Below are positions 31,829-40,379 of a stretch of DNA of 64,000 bases, piece after piece. Origin of the DNA: UBA8231 sp036011085. GTDB taxonomy: Bacteria > Latescibacterota > UBA2968 > UBA8231. A program made the translations under genes and the position numbers. The notes under the pieces are model-generated. The model worked only from the letters and a program-made list of their open reading frames with translations. It was not told the origin of the DNA and searched no databases. The DNA is taken from NCBI GenBank assembly GCA_036011085.1, contig DASCMS010000156.1, forward strand, positions 10,195-74,194, written 5' to 3'. Position 1 is the stretch's first letter. Each line of letters opens with the position of its first letter.

Positions 31829-32676
31829 GTGCAGAAGAGGCGGCTCCGCCTGCCACTGCCGGGGGCAGCGCCTGCGAGGCGTGCCCCGCCCACCACGCCG
31901 GAAACCTGATCCGTCTCGGCGTGAACATGGCCAACTGGGATTTCGTTGTGGCCCTGGCGGGCAATCCGAATACCGGCAAGACGACGGTCTTCAACGCCCT
32001 CACCGGGTTGCGTCAGCACACGGGCAACTGGCCCGGCAAGACCGTCGTCCGCGCCGAGGGTGGGTTCGCCTACGCCGGGGGGCGCTACAAACTTGTGGAT
32101 CTGCCCGGCACGTACTCGCTGCTGTCCACCAGCGACGACGAGGAAGTGGCACGCGACTTCATCCTCTTCGGCAGCCCGGATGTGACCGTCGTCGTCGTCG
32201 ATGCCACCGTGCTCGAGCGCAACCTCAATCTGGTGTTGCAGGTGCTGGAGATCACCGATCGCGCCGTCATCTGTCTCAACCTGATGGATGAGGTGCAGCG
32301 CCGCGGCATGGAAGTGGACGACCGCAGACTCGCCCGTGACCTCGGTGTTCCCGTGGTGCCGACGGTAGCTCGCCGTGGCGAGGGAATACCGGAGCTGCTG
32401 CAGGCCGTGACCGACGTGGGCGCTGGCCACATCGTCTGCAAGCCACACCGGATCGAGTCGCCGCCAGGGCTGAAGGAAGCCCTCGGCGAGTTGACCGATG
32501 ACGTGGTATCCGCTTTCCCCGGACTGCCCAACGCGCGCTGGGTGGCACTGCGGTTGCTGGAAGGAGACGCACGTATCGCTGAGGCGGTGCGTTCCGGAGA
32601 GATCGCCGATCTGGGACGCCATCTGTCGACCCGGGCCGCCTCTGAGACCGGGCCGGCACTGCAGGAGGCGAAGTGA
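31825..32676 (+). CDS. feoB: FeoB GTPase domain as a separate protein (split FeoB)
   Basis: 283 residues covering only the cytosolic part of the ferrous-iron transporter. G1 AGNPNTGKTTVFNALTG, G2 region GNWPGKTV, G3 VDLPGTYSL, G4 NLMDEV, then the helical GDI domain (about 215-280). An N-terminal cysteine cluster CEACPAHH precedes the G domain and may bind metal. In most bacteria this domain is fused to the membrane part. Overlaps its membrane partner by four bases, which supports coupled translation of the two halves. Confidence 0.93.
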   Translation: MSAEEAAPPATAGGSACEACPAHHAGNLIRLGVNMANWDFVVALAGNPNTGKTTVFNALTGLRQHTGNWPGKTVVRAEGGFAYAGGRYKLVDLPGTYSLLSTSDDEEVARDFILFGSPDVTVVVVDATVLERNLNLVLQVLEITDRAVICLNLMDEVQRRGMEVDDRRLARDLGVPVVPTVARRGEGIPELLQAVTDVGAGHIVCKPHRIESPPGLKEALGELTDDVVSAFPGLPNARWVALRLLEGDARIAEAVRSGEIADLGRHLSTRAASETGPALQEAK

Positions 32677-34100
32677 TGCCGGAGCAAGCAGAACCCGAAC
32701 AGATTCTCGAGCGTGTGGGATCCGTGCGCTGGAAAGCAGGCCGCAACTTCCACGACGAGCTCGTCGAGTCGATCTACACCGATGCCGCCCGTATCGCCGA
32801 CCGGGCAGTTACCCGCAAGGGCGAGCGCGGACGCTTCGACATGGACCGTTCCATCGACAGGCTCGTGACCAGCCGTTGGCTCGGCTTTCCGTTGATGCTG
32901 CTCATGCTGACCGTCGTGTTCTGGTTGACCATCGAGGGGGCCAACTATCCGTCAGCGATGCTGGCGACACTGCTGGTGGAAACGATCCACCCGGCCCTCA
33001 ACAGTGGGGCTGAGAGCATCGGCGCGCCCTGGTGGTTGAGTGGCCTGCTCATCGATGGGATTTATCTGGCCATGGCCTGGGTGATCAGTGTCATGCTGCC
33101 ACCGATGGCGATCTTCTTCCCGCTGTTTACCCTGTTGGAGGACTTCGGCTATCTGCCCCGCGTCGCCTTCAACCTGGACGGCCTGTTCCGCCGCGCCGGA
33201 GCCCATGGGAAGCAGGCGCTGACCATGGCCATGGGCTTTGGCTGCAACGCCGCCGCCATCGTGTCGACACGTGTCATCGACAGCCCGCGGGAGCGCCTCA
33301 TCGCCATCATCACCAACAATTTCGCTCTGTGCAATGGTCGCTGGCCGACGCAGATCCTGGTGGCCACCATCTTCATCGGTGGGCTCGTGCCGGCCCATCT
33401 GGCGGGTCTGGTCTCCGCTGGCGCCGTGGTGGGCGTCGCCGTGCTGGGGATCTTTCTGACCTTCGTCGTCTCCTGGGCCCTGTCGCGTACGGTGCTGAAG
33501 GGCGAGGCCTCCGCCTTCAGCCTGGAGCTGCCCCCGTACCGGCCTCCCCAGATCCTGCGCACGATCTACACTTCGGTGATCGACCGCACCCTCATCGTCC
33601 TGTGGCGGGCCGTCATCTTCGCCGTGCCTGCCGGCGCCCTGATCTGGCTGGTGTCGAATGTTCACGTCGCCGGGAGGAGCCTGGCCGAACACTTCATCGA
33701 TCTCACCGGCCCCTTCGGAGCCTTTCTCGGCCTCAACGGAGTCATCCTGCTGGCCTACGTGGTGGCCATCCCCGCCAACGAGATCGTCATTCCCACGATC
33801 CTGATGCTGACGGTGCTCAACGCGCGGATCACCGGCGCCGGAGAGGGAGCGGGAGTGATGTTCGAGCCCGACTCGCTCGCAGCCAACGCCGACGTGCTGC
33901 GCGCCGGTGGATGGACATTGCTGACGGCGGTGAACCTGATGCTGTTCAGCCTGGTTCACAACCCCTGTTCGACGACGATCTACACCATCTACCGTGAGAC
34001 GAGGAGCGCCAGGTGGACGGTGGTTGCATCCCTGCTGCCGGTGGTCATGGGCTTCGTTCTGTGCTTCGTCGTTGCCCTGGTGTGGCGTCTGCTCACATGA
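32673..34100 (+). CDS. feoB: FeoB membrane permease domain as a separate protein (split FeoB)
   Basis: 475 residues. After about 55 soluble residues come the paired Gate/nucleoside-recognition segments and FeoB-C: LMLLMLTVVFWLTIEGANYP, the pore motif TMAMGFGCNAAAIVSTRVID (GFGCN-x-P region, here GFGCNAA), ITNNFALCNGRWPTQI with a conserved Cys, and the C-terminal MLFSLVHNPCSTTIYTI with another. About eight membrane helices. It should act with the G domain at 31825. Metal could be Fe2+ or Mn2+. Confidence 0.93.
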   Translation: MMPEQAEPEQILERVGSVRWKAGRNFHDELVESIYTDAARIADRAVTRKGERGRFDMDRSIDRLVTSRWLGFPLMLLMLTVVFWLTIEGANYPSAMLATLLVETIHPALNSGAESIGAPWWLSGLLIDGIYLAMAWVISVMLPPMAIFFPLFTLLEDFGYLPRVAFNLDGLFRRAGAHGKQALTMAMGFGCNAAAIVSTRVIDSPRERLIAIITNNFALCNGRWPTQILVATIFIGGLVPAHLAGLVSAGAVVGVAVLGIFLTFVVSWALSRTVLKGEASAFSLELPPYRPPQILRTIYTSVIDRTLIVLWRAVIFAVPAGALIWLVSNVHVAGRSLAEHFIDLTGPFGAFLGLNGVILLAYVVAIPANEIVIPTILMLTVLNARITGAGEGAGVMFEPDSLAANADVLRAGGWTLLTAVNLMLFSLVHNPCSTTIYTIYRETRSARWTVVASLLPVVMGFVLCFVVALVWRLLT

Positions 34101-34263
34101 CAGGCCAGGAACTGCTACTACCGACGATTCAATATGGAAACCGGTGGCCTCGAGAATCGAGACCCGTAGTCTGAATGTCAGATGAGCCAGTGACTCCGGT
34201 TGCCCCGAAATGGGCGGGGCGCGTGCACAAGTGGAAGCGGTCCGCCAACGAGGCGACAGGCTC

Positions 34264-34695
34264 ATGACGGTCACCTACCGAAGCGACCTCGACGGTGTAG
34301 ATTGGGAGGCGCTGAAGCAAGATCTCATCGCCGATGACTTCCACAACGGTCGGACCACGGCGCAAGTGCGGACCTCATTCGAGAACAGCGGCGCCGTCGC
34401 CATGGGATTCGAGGGTGATCGGTGTATTGCCAACGGTCGACTGCTGAGTGACGGTGTGGGCAATGCCTACGTCATCGATGTATGGACGAAGAGCGCCTAC
34501 CGCCGGCAGGGCATCGCTCGGACAATCATGCACATGCTGATCTCGACGGTTCCGGGACAGCACATCTATCTGCAGACCGATGATGCCAGCGGGTTCTATG
34601 AGAAACTGGGATTCGTCGAACAGCCCAAGGGTATGATGTTCATCGCCGGACGGTATCTCAACCGCCGAGCGGGCACCACGTCAACAGGAGCGTGA
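34264..34695 (+). CDS. GNAT-family acetyltransferase
   Basis: 143 residues from the ATG at 34264. A compact GNAT fold: strand region VAMGFEGDRCIANGRLLSDG, acetyl-CoA loop VWTKSAYRRQGIARTIMHML (the R-x-x-G-x-G/A motif), and YLQTDDASGFYEKLGFVEQP, the usual motif B. Acts on an unknown amine. It overlaps the nucleotidyltransferase downstream by one base, suggesting a two-gene unit that resembles aminoglycoside-modifying pairs, though resistance is only a possibility. Confidence 0.88.
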   Translation: MTVTYRSDLDGVDWEALKQDLIADDFHNGRTTAQVRTSFENSGAVAMGFEGDRCIANGRLLSDGVGNAYVIDVWTKSAYRRQGIARTIMHMLISTVPGQHIYLQTDDASGFYEKLGFVEQPKGMMFIAGRYLNRRAGTTSTGA

Positions 34696-35504
34696 TGGAC
34701 ACCAGGAAGTATCCGGCTACGCCACGACATCAGGCTCTGCTCCAGGCCATCGCCTCCTACTACGAACACGATTCGCGAGTTCTTGCCCTGTCCGTCTTCG
34801 GCTCGCTCAGCCGCGGCGACTGGGATGAGTTCTCCGACCTCGATCTCGATGTTGTGCTGGCCGACGGTATGCAGCTCGTCGCCACCGAGGAGCTGCATCA
34901 ACTGTGCGAGGTGCTGCACGAGGAGCGGTGTGCCGCCATCGTCCCCTCAGGACAGGAGGCCGGTGACGTGCTCTTCGAGTCACTGATGCAGATGTCGGTG
35001 CGGTACCATACCCTCGAGACGACCAACTGGAAAATCGTCGACAGTCTTCAGGTCCTGGTCGGCAGCATTGATACGGCCACCGTCGCGGCTGCGGGTCGGA
35101 CGAACCGCCCGACAGAGAAGACTGCGCCTCGGGACCTGCTGGACCGGTTGCTGCGTTGTGTCGCCCTCGTCGACACCAACCTGCAACGAGGTTGCCTCTG
35201 GGAAGCCGAGGAGTCGCTCCATCGCACCCGACAGGGGTTCATGGAACTGTACTGCCTGGCCCGAGGCGGCCAGCGCCCGGAGAAGTTCTTCCAGACAGAT
35301 GCGGATGACGGATGGCAGCACCAGCTCGCGCGGACGATCCCGCAACATGATCACCTGTCAATGCAAGCCGCGTTGAGGCAATGCATCGAGATCCTGGAAC
35401 AGGATCTGGCGAGACTGGCAGATGGGCAGGCGAAGCTGGCAGGCGGTCATCGGGTCGTGTTGGCGAACATCCGGACACGACAGGGCTGGCCGACGGCGAC
35501 CTGA
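34695..35504 (+). CDS. Nucleotidyltransferase-domain protein
   Basis: 269 residues from the ATG at 34695, preceded by AGGAG at workable spacing; the overlapping GTG at 34692 is too close. The polymerase-beta-like motif is ALSVFGSLSRGDWDEFSDLDLDVVL, with G-S and D-x-D catalytic residues. The C-terminal half is helical (LLDRLLRCVALVDTNLQRG), as in aminoglycoside adenylyltransferase and related proteins. Substrate unknown. Confidence 0.85.
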   Translation: MDTRKYPATPRHQALLQAIASYYEHDSRVLALSVFGSLSRGDWDEFSDLDLDVVLADGMQLVATEELHQLCEVLHEERCAAIVPSGQEAGDVLFESLMQMSVRYHTLETTNWKIVDSLQVLVGSIDTATVAAAGRTNRPTEKTAPRDLLDRLLRCVALVDTNLQRGCLWEAEESLHRTRQGFMELYCLARGGQRPEKFFQTDADDGWQHQLARTIPQHDHLSMQAALRQCIEILEQDLARLADGQAKLAGGHRVVLANIRTRQGWPTAT

Positions 35505-35566
35505 GCGGCCCCAACGCTTGTCACCGGAACCGGCGACGGCGAGCTTAGGGGGTTTGGGAGACATCA

Positions 35567-36994
35567 TTGAGCGCGAAAGAGCCGGAAGCACCGGCGAACC
35601 CCATTGCGGCGATGCTCGGAGGGGGCGGCAAGAGCCGTGTCGCCGAGTTCGTCGCCGATCCCCGCAGAGCCGTCTGGAAGCTGTCGGTGCCCGTCATGGC
35701 GGGTATGGCGATCCAGACGCTCTACAACATCGTCGACATGATCTTTGTCGGCCGTCTCGGCGGCGACGCCGTGGCGGCGTTGACCTTCAACATGCCCATC
35801 GGCTTCTTCGCCATGGGTGTGGCCTTCGGCCTCGGCACGGGGGCGACGAGTGTCATCGCCCGCTTCATTGGCGCCGACGACAAGAAATCCGCCGACAACG
35901 CCGCCGAGCACGCCCTGCTCGTGGCGCTGGGGTTTGGTGTTCTGGCCGTGGTCGGCGCTCTGTGGTTCAAGGTGCAGATCTTCGCGATGCTCGGCGCTGA
36001 AGGGGAGGTGCTGCGCCTGGCGACGCAGTATTTCGAGGTCGTCGTGCTCAGCTTCCTGTTCCAGATCCTCAATGTCACCTTCCGCTCGATCATGGGTGGC
36101 GAAGGCGACACACGCACACCCCTGGCTCTGCAGGGAACCGGCACGCTGCTCAATATCGTCCTCGATCCGATCTTCATTTTCTGGCTCGACATGGGAGTAC
36201 GAGGGGCGGCGCTGGCCACCGTGGCCAGCCAGATCGTCGTATTCATCGCGTTCATCCTCTACATCTTCGTCCGCAAGGGGACGTATGTGGAGTTCCGCTT
36301 CGCTGACTTCAAGCCGTCGGCACGAATCACAGCGGACATCCTCAACGTCGGGCTGCCGGCGTCAGCGTCCATGGTCATTATGTCGGTGGGAGGCATGTTC
36401 TACAACCGCATCGTCTCCGCTTTCGGCGCCCAGGCCGTGGCCGGTCTGGGGATCGGGGGCCGCATGGATGCCGTCTTCTTCCTGCCGATCTTTGCCCTGG
36501 CCACCAGCCAGGTGACGCTCGCGGGCATGTTTGTCGGGGCCAGACGGCCAGACCTGATACGGGAGACGGTCATCTACACGATCCTGCGCGCCGAGATCTT
36601 CGCTGTGGCCCTTGGCGTGCTCTTCTGGATCTTTGCGCCGCAATTATCGGGATGGTTTACCGAAGATCCGGTGATCATCGGTATCGCTGCCGAATACGTG
36701 CGCGTCATCTCCTGTGCCTTCCCTTTCATCACCATCGGCATCATCAGCGGCCGTGTGTTTCAGGGGCTCGGCAGTGGCATGCCAGGACTGCTGCTGACAG
36801 CCCTGCGGATCGTGTTGATCTCGGTACCGCTGGCGTGGATCCTCACACAGGTCTTCGACTATGGCCTGCGGGCGGTGTGGATCTCCTTCGCTGTGTCAGG
36901 GTTTTTCACGTCCATCGTTGCCGTGGCGTGGGTGCATCTGCGGCTGCGACGCGTCGAAGCAGATCTGCAGGGGCGGGGGCCGGCTGGTTCCTAG
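35567..36994 (+). CDS. MATE-family multidrug/toxin exporter
   Basis: 475 residues from a TTG at 35567, with GGGGGTTTGGGAG upstream. Twelve membrane helices in two homologous halves. N-half: PVMAGMAIQTLYNIVDMIFVG and GMGVAFGLGTGATSVIARFIG; the family pattern with FRSIMGGEGDTRTP in the loop. C-half: GLPASASMVIMSVGGMFYNR and FQGLGSGMPGLLLTALRIVL. Na+- or H+-driven antiporter with broad or unknown substrates. Regions that would identify a specific subfamily are not evident. Confidence 0.92.
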   Translation: MSAKEPEAPANPIAAMLGGGGKSRVAEFVADPRRAVWKLSVPVMAGMAIQTLYNIVDMIFVGRLGGDAVAALTFNMPIGFFAMGVAFGLGTGATSVIARFIGADDKKSADNAAEHALLVALGFGVLAVVGALWFKVQIFAMLGAEGEVLRLATQYFEVVVLSFLFQILNVTFRSIMGGEGDTRTPLALQGTGTLLNIVLDPIFIFWLDMGVRGAALATVASQIVVFIAFILYIFVRKGTYVEFRFADFKPSARITADILNVGLPASASMVIMSVGGMFYNRIVSAFGAQAVAGLGIGGRMDAVFFLPIFALATSQVTLAGMFVGARRPDLIRETVIYTILRAEIFAVALGVLFWIFAPQLSGWFTEDPVIIGIAAEYVRVISCAFPFITIGIISGRVFQGLGSGMPGLLLTALRIVLISVPLAWILTQVFDYGLRAVWISFAVSGFFTSIVAVAWVHLRLRRVEADLQGRGPAGS

Positions 36995-37164
36995 TTGTGG
37001 TCTAGACCTACCGCTGGCTCGCTGACCCGCGTTGCAGGGGTCGTCCCCACCAGGCGCTTCCGTCAGGCTCCCGAGATTCTGCTGGCACGGCCCTTTCTCG
37101 ACGTATCTCTCTGGTGTACCACCCCCCCTGTCGTCTAGCTTCTCGCCGGAACCCCCGAAAGCCA

Positions 37165-37438
37165 GACGGTGCTGCCGCGCTGGAGGTGTTCGCTCCAGGA
37201 CGGTTCGACGTAGCACTCATCGATCTGGGAATCCCCACCGTCGCCGGTGACAAGGTCGCCGCCGACATGCGCCTGCTGGATCCGGCCCTGGTGGCGGTGC
37301 TGGTCACCGGTTGCGTCATGGAAGAGGATGACCCCCGTCTGGCAACCTTCGACCTTTTACCTTCAGAAGCCGGTGCTTGGACAAGCCCTGGACAGGATCG
37401 TCGCCGAGGCGATCGCGTTACACGATTCGCGGTCGTGA
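37165..37438 (+). pseudogene. Frameshifted remnant of a response-regulator receiver domain
   Basis: One frame reads DGAAALEVFAPGRFDVALID, continuing LGIPTVAGDKVAADMRLLDP and VAVLVTG, the middle of a receiver domain with the phospho-Asp in ALIDLGIP. Near 37355, at a short T-run (CCTTTTACC), homology jumps to the +1 frame: FYLQKPVLGQALDRIVAEAI, which holds the conserved Lys-Pro. The N-terminal third with the acidic pair is missing. Truncated and frameshifted, so not functional. About 170 bases before it (36995-37164) hold nothing recognisable. Confidence 0.75.
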
Positions 37439-37456
37439 TCGGTATGTTGGCAGCGC

Positions 37457-38387
37457 CTACTCGCTGAACAGTCGGACATAGGGCTGGTAGACAAAGCGTC
37501 GATTTCGGGCGTGCCCCGTGACCTCGTCCAGAACCCCTATCTGAACGAGACGGACGACCAGGTTGTTTGCCGCCGCGTACCCCGTGTCATTCGTCTCTTG
37601 CACATCAGAGACTGACACGATGGGCCGGTCGAACAGCGATTCCAATACCCTGTGCCCATTGGCGGCGGCGCGCCCGAGGTTCGCAGTGATGGCGGCACGG
37701 TGCTCTTCACGAAGCGCCAGGATCTGTCGAGCCGTGTCGGTGGCTTCATTGCTTACTTCCACGACACCACGCAGGAAGAACTCCAACCAGCCTTCCCAGT
37801 CTCCGTCATCACGTACAGCCTGCAGGCGATCATAGTATGCCTGCCGGTGCCTCTTGAAGTAGTGCGACAGATAGAGCACTGGCTTCAGCAGGACGCCCTG
37901 CTCAGTCAGCAGGAACGTAATCAGCAGTCGTCCGATGCGGCCGTTGCCGTCGAGAAATGGATGAATGGTCTCGAACTGACCGTGTGCGAGTCCGATTCTC
38001 ACGAGCATTGGCAGGTCGTCTGTCTTGTGCAGGAATCTCTCGAGCTGTCCGAGTGATTCAGGAACCAACTCCGGTGGCGGTGGCACATAAAGGGCGTCCG
38101 CCAACGTATAACCAGCCGGCCCGATCCAGTTCTGCGACTGGCGCATCTCGCCCGGTGTCAGCCGGCCTCCGCGGACCCCCTCGACAATACCGCCTCTTTG
38201 CGTACATACATGAATACAAAGAGGTCAGGATTAGGCAATGTCCCCACAGTGCCGTCCAGTCGTCCCAATGCCCTGCCAGCCTGTGACAGGAGACCCTGAA
38301 GCGCAGTCAAGGCAACAGGAGGATGTGGCGGCAGGGGCGCGGCGTATATGTTTCGCTGCTGATAGTATAGCTCAGTTTCCCATCCAT
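37457..38387 (-). pseudogene. Fic-family AMPylase-type gene broken by internal deletion and frameshift
   Basis: The C-terminal part is an open 229-residue frame (37457-38146) with RQSQNWIGPAGY, the Fic motif IHPFLDGNGRIGRLL and a winged-helix tail. Upstream, in a different frame, 38182-38320 reads LLSQAGRALGRLDGTVGTLP and NPDLFVFMYVRKEAVLS, the Fic N-terminal domain, preceded by APLPPHPPVALTALQ. These join near 38177-38182, so the segment between VRKEAVLS and VRGGRLTPGE, including the inhibitory S-x-x-x-E-G helix, is missing. A further frame change lies near 38340 before a possible ATG at 38387. The remaining open frame might still make an uninhibited Fic core, but it lacks a start region of its own. 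Confidence 0.75.
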
Positions 38388-38535
38388 ACTATTCGCAGCG
38401 TGGCACATGAAAGCAATCAGCGTCTTTGTTATCCATTAGGGATAACATGAGCCGAACCAATTCATCGCCACGCAGAGCGACAGCACGCCCAGCCTGCCGT
38501 ATGCCGCTTGGCCCACCTGCGCCGCAGGTGGAGCA

Positions 38536-38907
38536 TCAGTTCGCCTCCGCCTTGCTGAGGGCGGCATTGACGGTCTCGATGAACTGCTCCACGCGAACCG
38601 GCTTTGGCAGGACAGCCTTCACGAAAGAGGGCAGTTCGTCATCGAGATCCTCCGTCCAGCCCGAGAAGATGATGACGGGAATCTCCTGGTCAAGATCCTT
38701 CATGGTGCCGATCAGGTCGCTGCCCGAGATGCTGTAGGGCATGCGCAAGTCAAGTATGACAAGGTCCACCGGTGGCCGCTGCAACGCCGCCAGCGCCTGC
38801 CAGGCATTGGTGGCCTCGATGACGACGAAGTCGTGCTTCTTCAGGATGGTGACCACCAGCGCCCGTACCTGCTCATCGTCCTCAACAACCAGTACCGTGG
38901 CGCCCAT
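38536..38907 (-). CDS. Stand-alone response-regulator receiver protein
   Basis: 123 residues, a receiver domain only (CheY-like). TVLVVEDDEQVRALVVTILKKH has the acidic pocket, VDLVILDLRMPYS the phospho-Asp, IIFSGW the Ser/Thr switch and VLPKPVRVEQF the Lys. No output domain. It resembles the receiver at the end of the hybrid kinase at 60455. It is divergent from the ECF sigma gene, and no kinase gene is adjacent. Confidence 0.93.
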   Translation of the reverse strand: MGATVLVVEDDEQVRALVVTILKKHDFVVIEATNAWQALAALQRPPVDLVILDLRMPYSISGSDLIGTMKDLDQEIPVIIFSGWTEDLDDELPSFVKAVLPKPVRVEQFIETVNAALSKAEAN

Positions 38908-39084
38908 TCGATTCGTCCATCGATCTTTGGAGTGCGGTCAGTTCGCTGGAAAATAACCACTGCCCGCCCCGGGGCGATGGCCGAATGCGGAAGTATTGAC
39001 CATTCTCGTTCGCTTTTGTCGGTATTTTGGTGACACTCCGCACCTCGTTGGGTGTTGTACTGGCTGAACGAACTGGATCGATCC

Positions 39085-39582
39085 ATGGACGTCGAAGCAC
39101 TCTATGAGACCTACGGTCCCATGGTGTTGCGGCGATGCAGGCAGCTGCTGAAGGAGGAAAGCGACGCTCTCGACGCGACCCAGGACGTCTTTGTCCAGGT
39201 CCTGAGGCGCCGCGACCGCCTGACGGCGGAGTACCCCTCGAGCCTGCTCTACCGCATCGCCACGAATCTCTGTCTCAACCGCATCCGTGATCGGGGTCGC
39301 CGCCCCGAGACGGTGGACGATGAACTGGTCCACCGCGTTGCCGTGGCGGACGAGACCGAGTCGCGTGTGGCGGCGACCTCGGTACTCGGCAGGCTGTTCG
39401 GCGGCAGCCAGGAGTCGACTCGGACGATGGCGATCCTGCACTACGTGGACGGCATGACGCTCAAGGAAGTGGCCGACGAGGTTGGCATGTCGGTCTCTGG
39501 TGTGCGCAAGCGGCTGCGGGGCCTGCGGGCTCAGCTGCACGACCTGGTGAACGAGGAAGAAGGACTCGAGATGTCGACATGA
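39085..39582 (+). CDS. ECF-type RNA polymerase sigma factor
   Basis: 165 residues from the ATG at 39085; an upstream in-frame TTG adds 11 unlikely residues. Region 2: LYETYGPMVLRRCRQLLKEE and DALDATQDVFVQVLRRRD, with SSLLYRIATNLCLNRIRDRGRR. Region 4: AILHYVDGMTLKEVADEVGM and SVSGVRKRLRGLRAQL. It overlaps the anti-sigma gene by four bases. Stress or envelope signal is likely, judged from the membrane anti-sigma and a beta-barrel partner. Confidence 0.93.
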   Translation: MDVEALYETYGPMVLRRCRQLLKEESDALDATQDVFVQVLRRRDRLTAEYPSSLLYRIATNLCLNRIRDRGRRPETVDDELVHRVAVADETESRVAATSVLGRLFGGSQESTRTMAILHYVDGMTLKEVADEVGMSVSGVRKRLRGLRAQLHDLVNEEEGLEMST

Positions 39583-40379
39583 GTGCAACCGACGACCGCC
39601 CGACCCCGGTACCCATGTGGAAGCTGGAGCGCTTCGTCCTCGGTGAACTGCCGGCGGAGGAGCTGGCCCTCCTGCGTGACCGCGTGGAGGCCGACGCCGA
39701 CCTGTGCCGTCAGGTGGAGACGCTGCGTCAGGGCGACGCCGATGTCCGCCTGCAGTACCCGGCGCCGTGGATGGCCCGACAGATCCTCGCGCGGGCCGCC
39801 GGGGTGGCACCGGCACGTTCGAGATGGAAACAAATCCGCTGGTCGCTGGCGCCGGTTGCGGCCGTGGCCCTGCTGGCCATCGTCGCCCTCCCGGGCCTGC
39901 GTGACGGTGAGTCGACCCGGATCAAGGGCCCAGGTGCGTCGCTCACCGTCCACCGCCGCACAGCAGACGGCAGCGAAGGCCTGCGCGATGGCAGCACCGC
40001 ACAGATGGGTGATCTGATTCGCCTGCAGTACGTCGCGGCGGGGGCAGCGTACGGTGCGATCCTGTCCGTCGACGGTCGCGGCGCGGTGACTCGACACCTG
40101 CCACTGCAGGGAGATACGTCGCCGCGGCTGGAGACCGGCGGGATCACCCCTCTCGAAACCGCCTACGAACTGGACGATGCCCCCCGGTGGGAGCGGTTCT
40201 TCCTCGTGACCGGCATGCAGCCCTTCTCCATCGAAACCGTGACGGCTGCCGCCAGAGCCGCAGCTGTGGAGTCGAAGACCGGTCCGGCCCCGGAAAGCCT
40301 CGACCTGCCCGAGGGACTCGAGCAGTCGGCCCTGACCCTGATCAAACTGGATCAGGCACCAGGCGCAGGAGCGCCATGA
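39579..40379 (+). CDS. Membrane anti-sigma factor (zinc-free type)
   Basis: 266 residues. The N-terminal 75 residues (WKLERFVLGELPAEELALLR, RVEADADLCRQVETLR) have the helical anti-sigma layout but lack the H-x-x-x-C-x-x-C zinc motif. One membrane helix follows (WSLAPVAAVALLAIVALPGL), then a beta-rich extracytoplasmic domain with a DUF4384-like flavour (LRDGSTAQMGDLIRLQYVAA, GAILSVDGRGAVTRHLPLQG). That domain may read the signal. It is sandwiched with four-base overlaps between the sigma and the caspase-like gene. Confidence 0.85.
   Translation: MSATDDRPTPVPMWKLERFVLGELPAEELALLRDRVEADADLCRQVETLRQGDADVRLQYPAPWMARQILARAAGVAPARSRWKQIRWSLAPVAAVALLAIVALPGLRDGESTRIKGPGASLTVHRRTADGSEGLRDGSTAQMGDLIRLQYVAAGAAYGAILSVDGRGAVTRHLPLQGDTSPRLETGGITPLETAYELDDAPRWERFFLVTGMQPFSIETVTAAARAAAVESKTGPAPESLDLPEGLEQSALTLIKLDQAPGAGAP

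Noticed and set aside
37457..38146. Fic C-terminal frame as a complete short Fic protein
   Set aside because: The apparent ATG start lies inside the conserved R-x-x-P-G-E-x-R-x-S-Q-N-W-I-G segment, and N-terminal Fic sequence is recognisable upstream in another frame, so the gene is broken rather than short.
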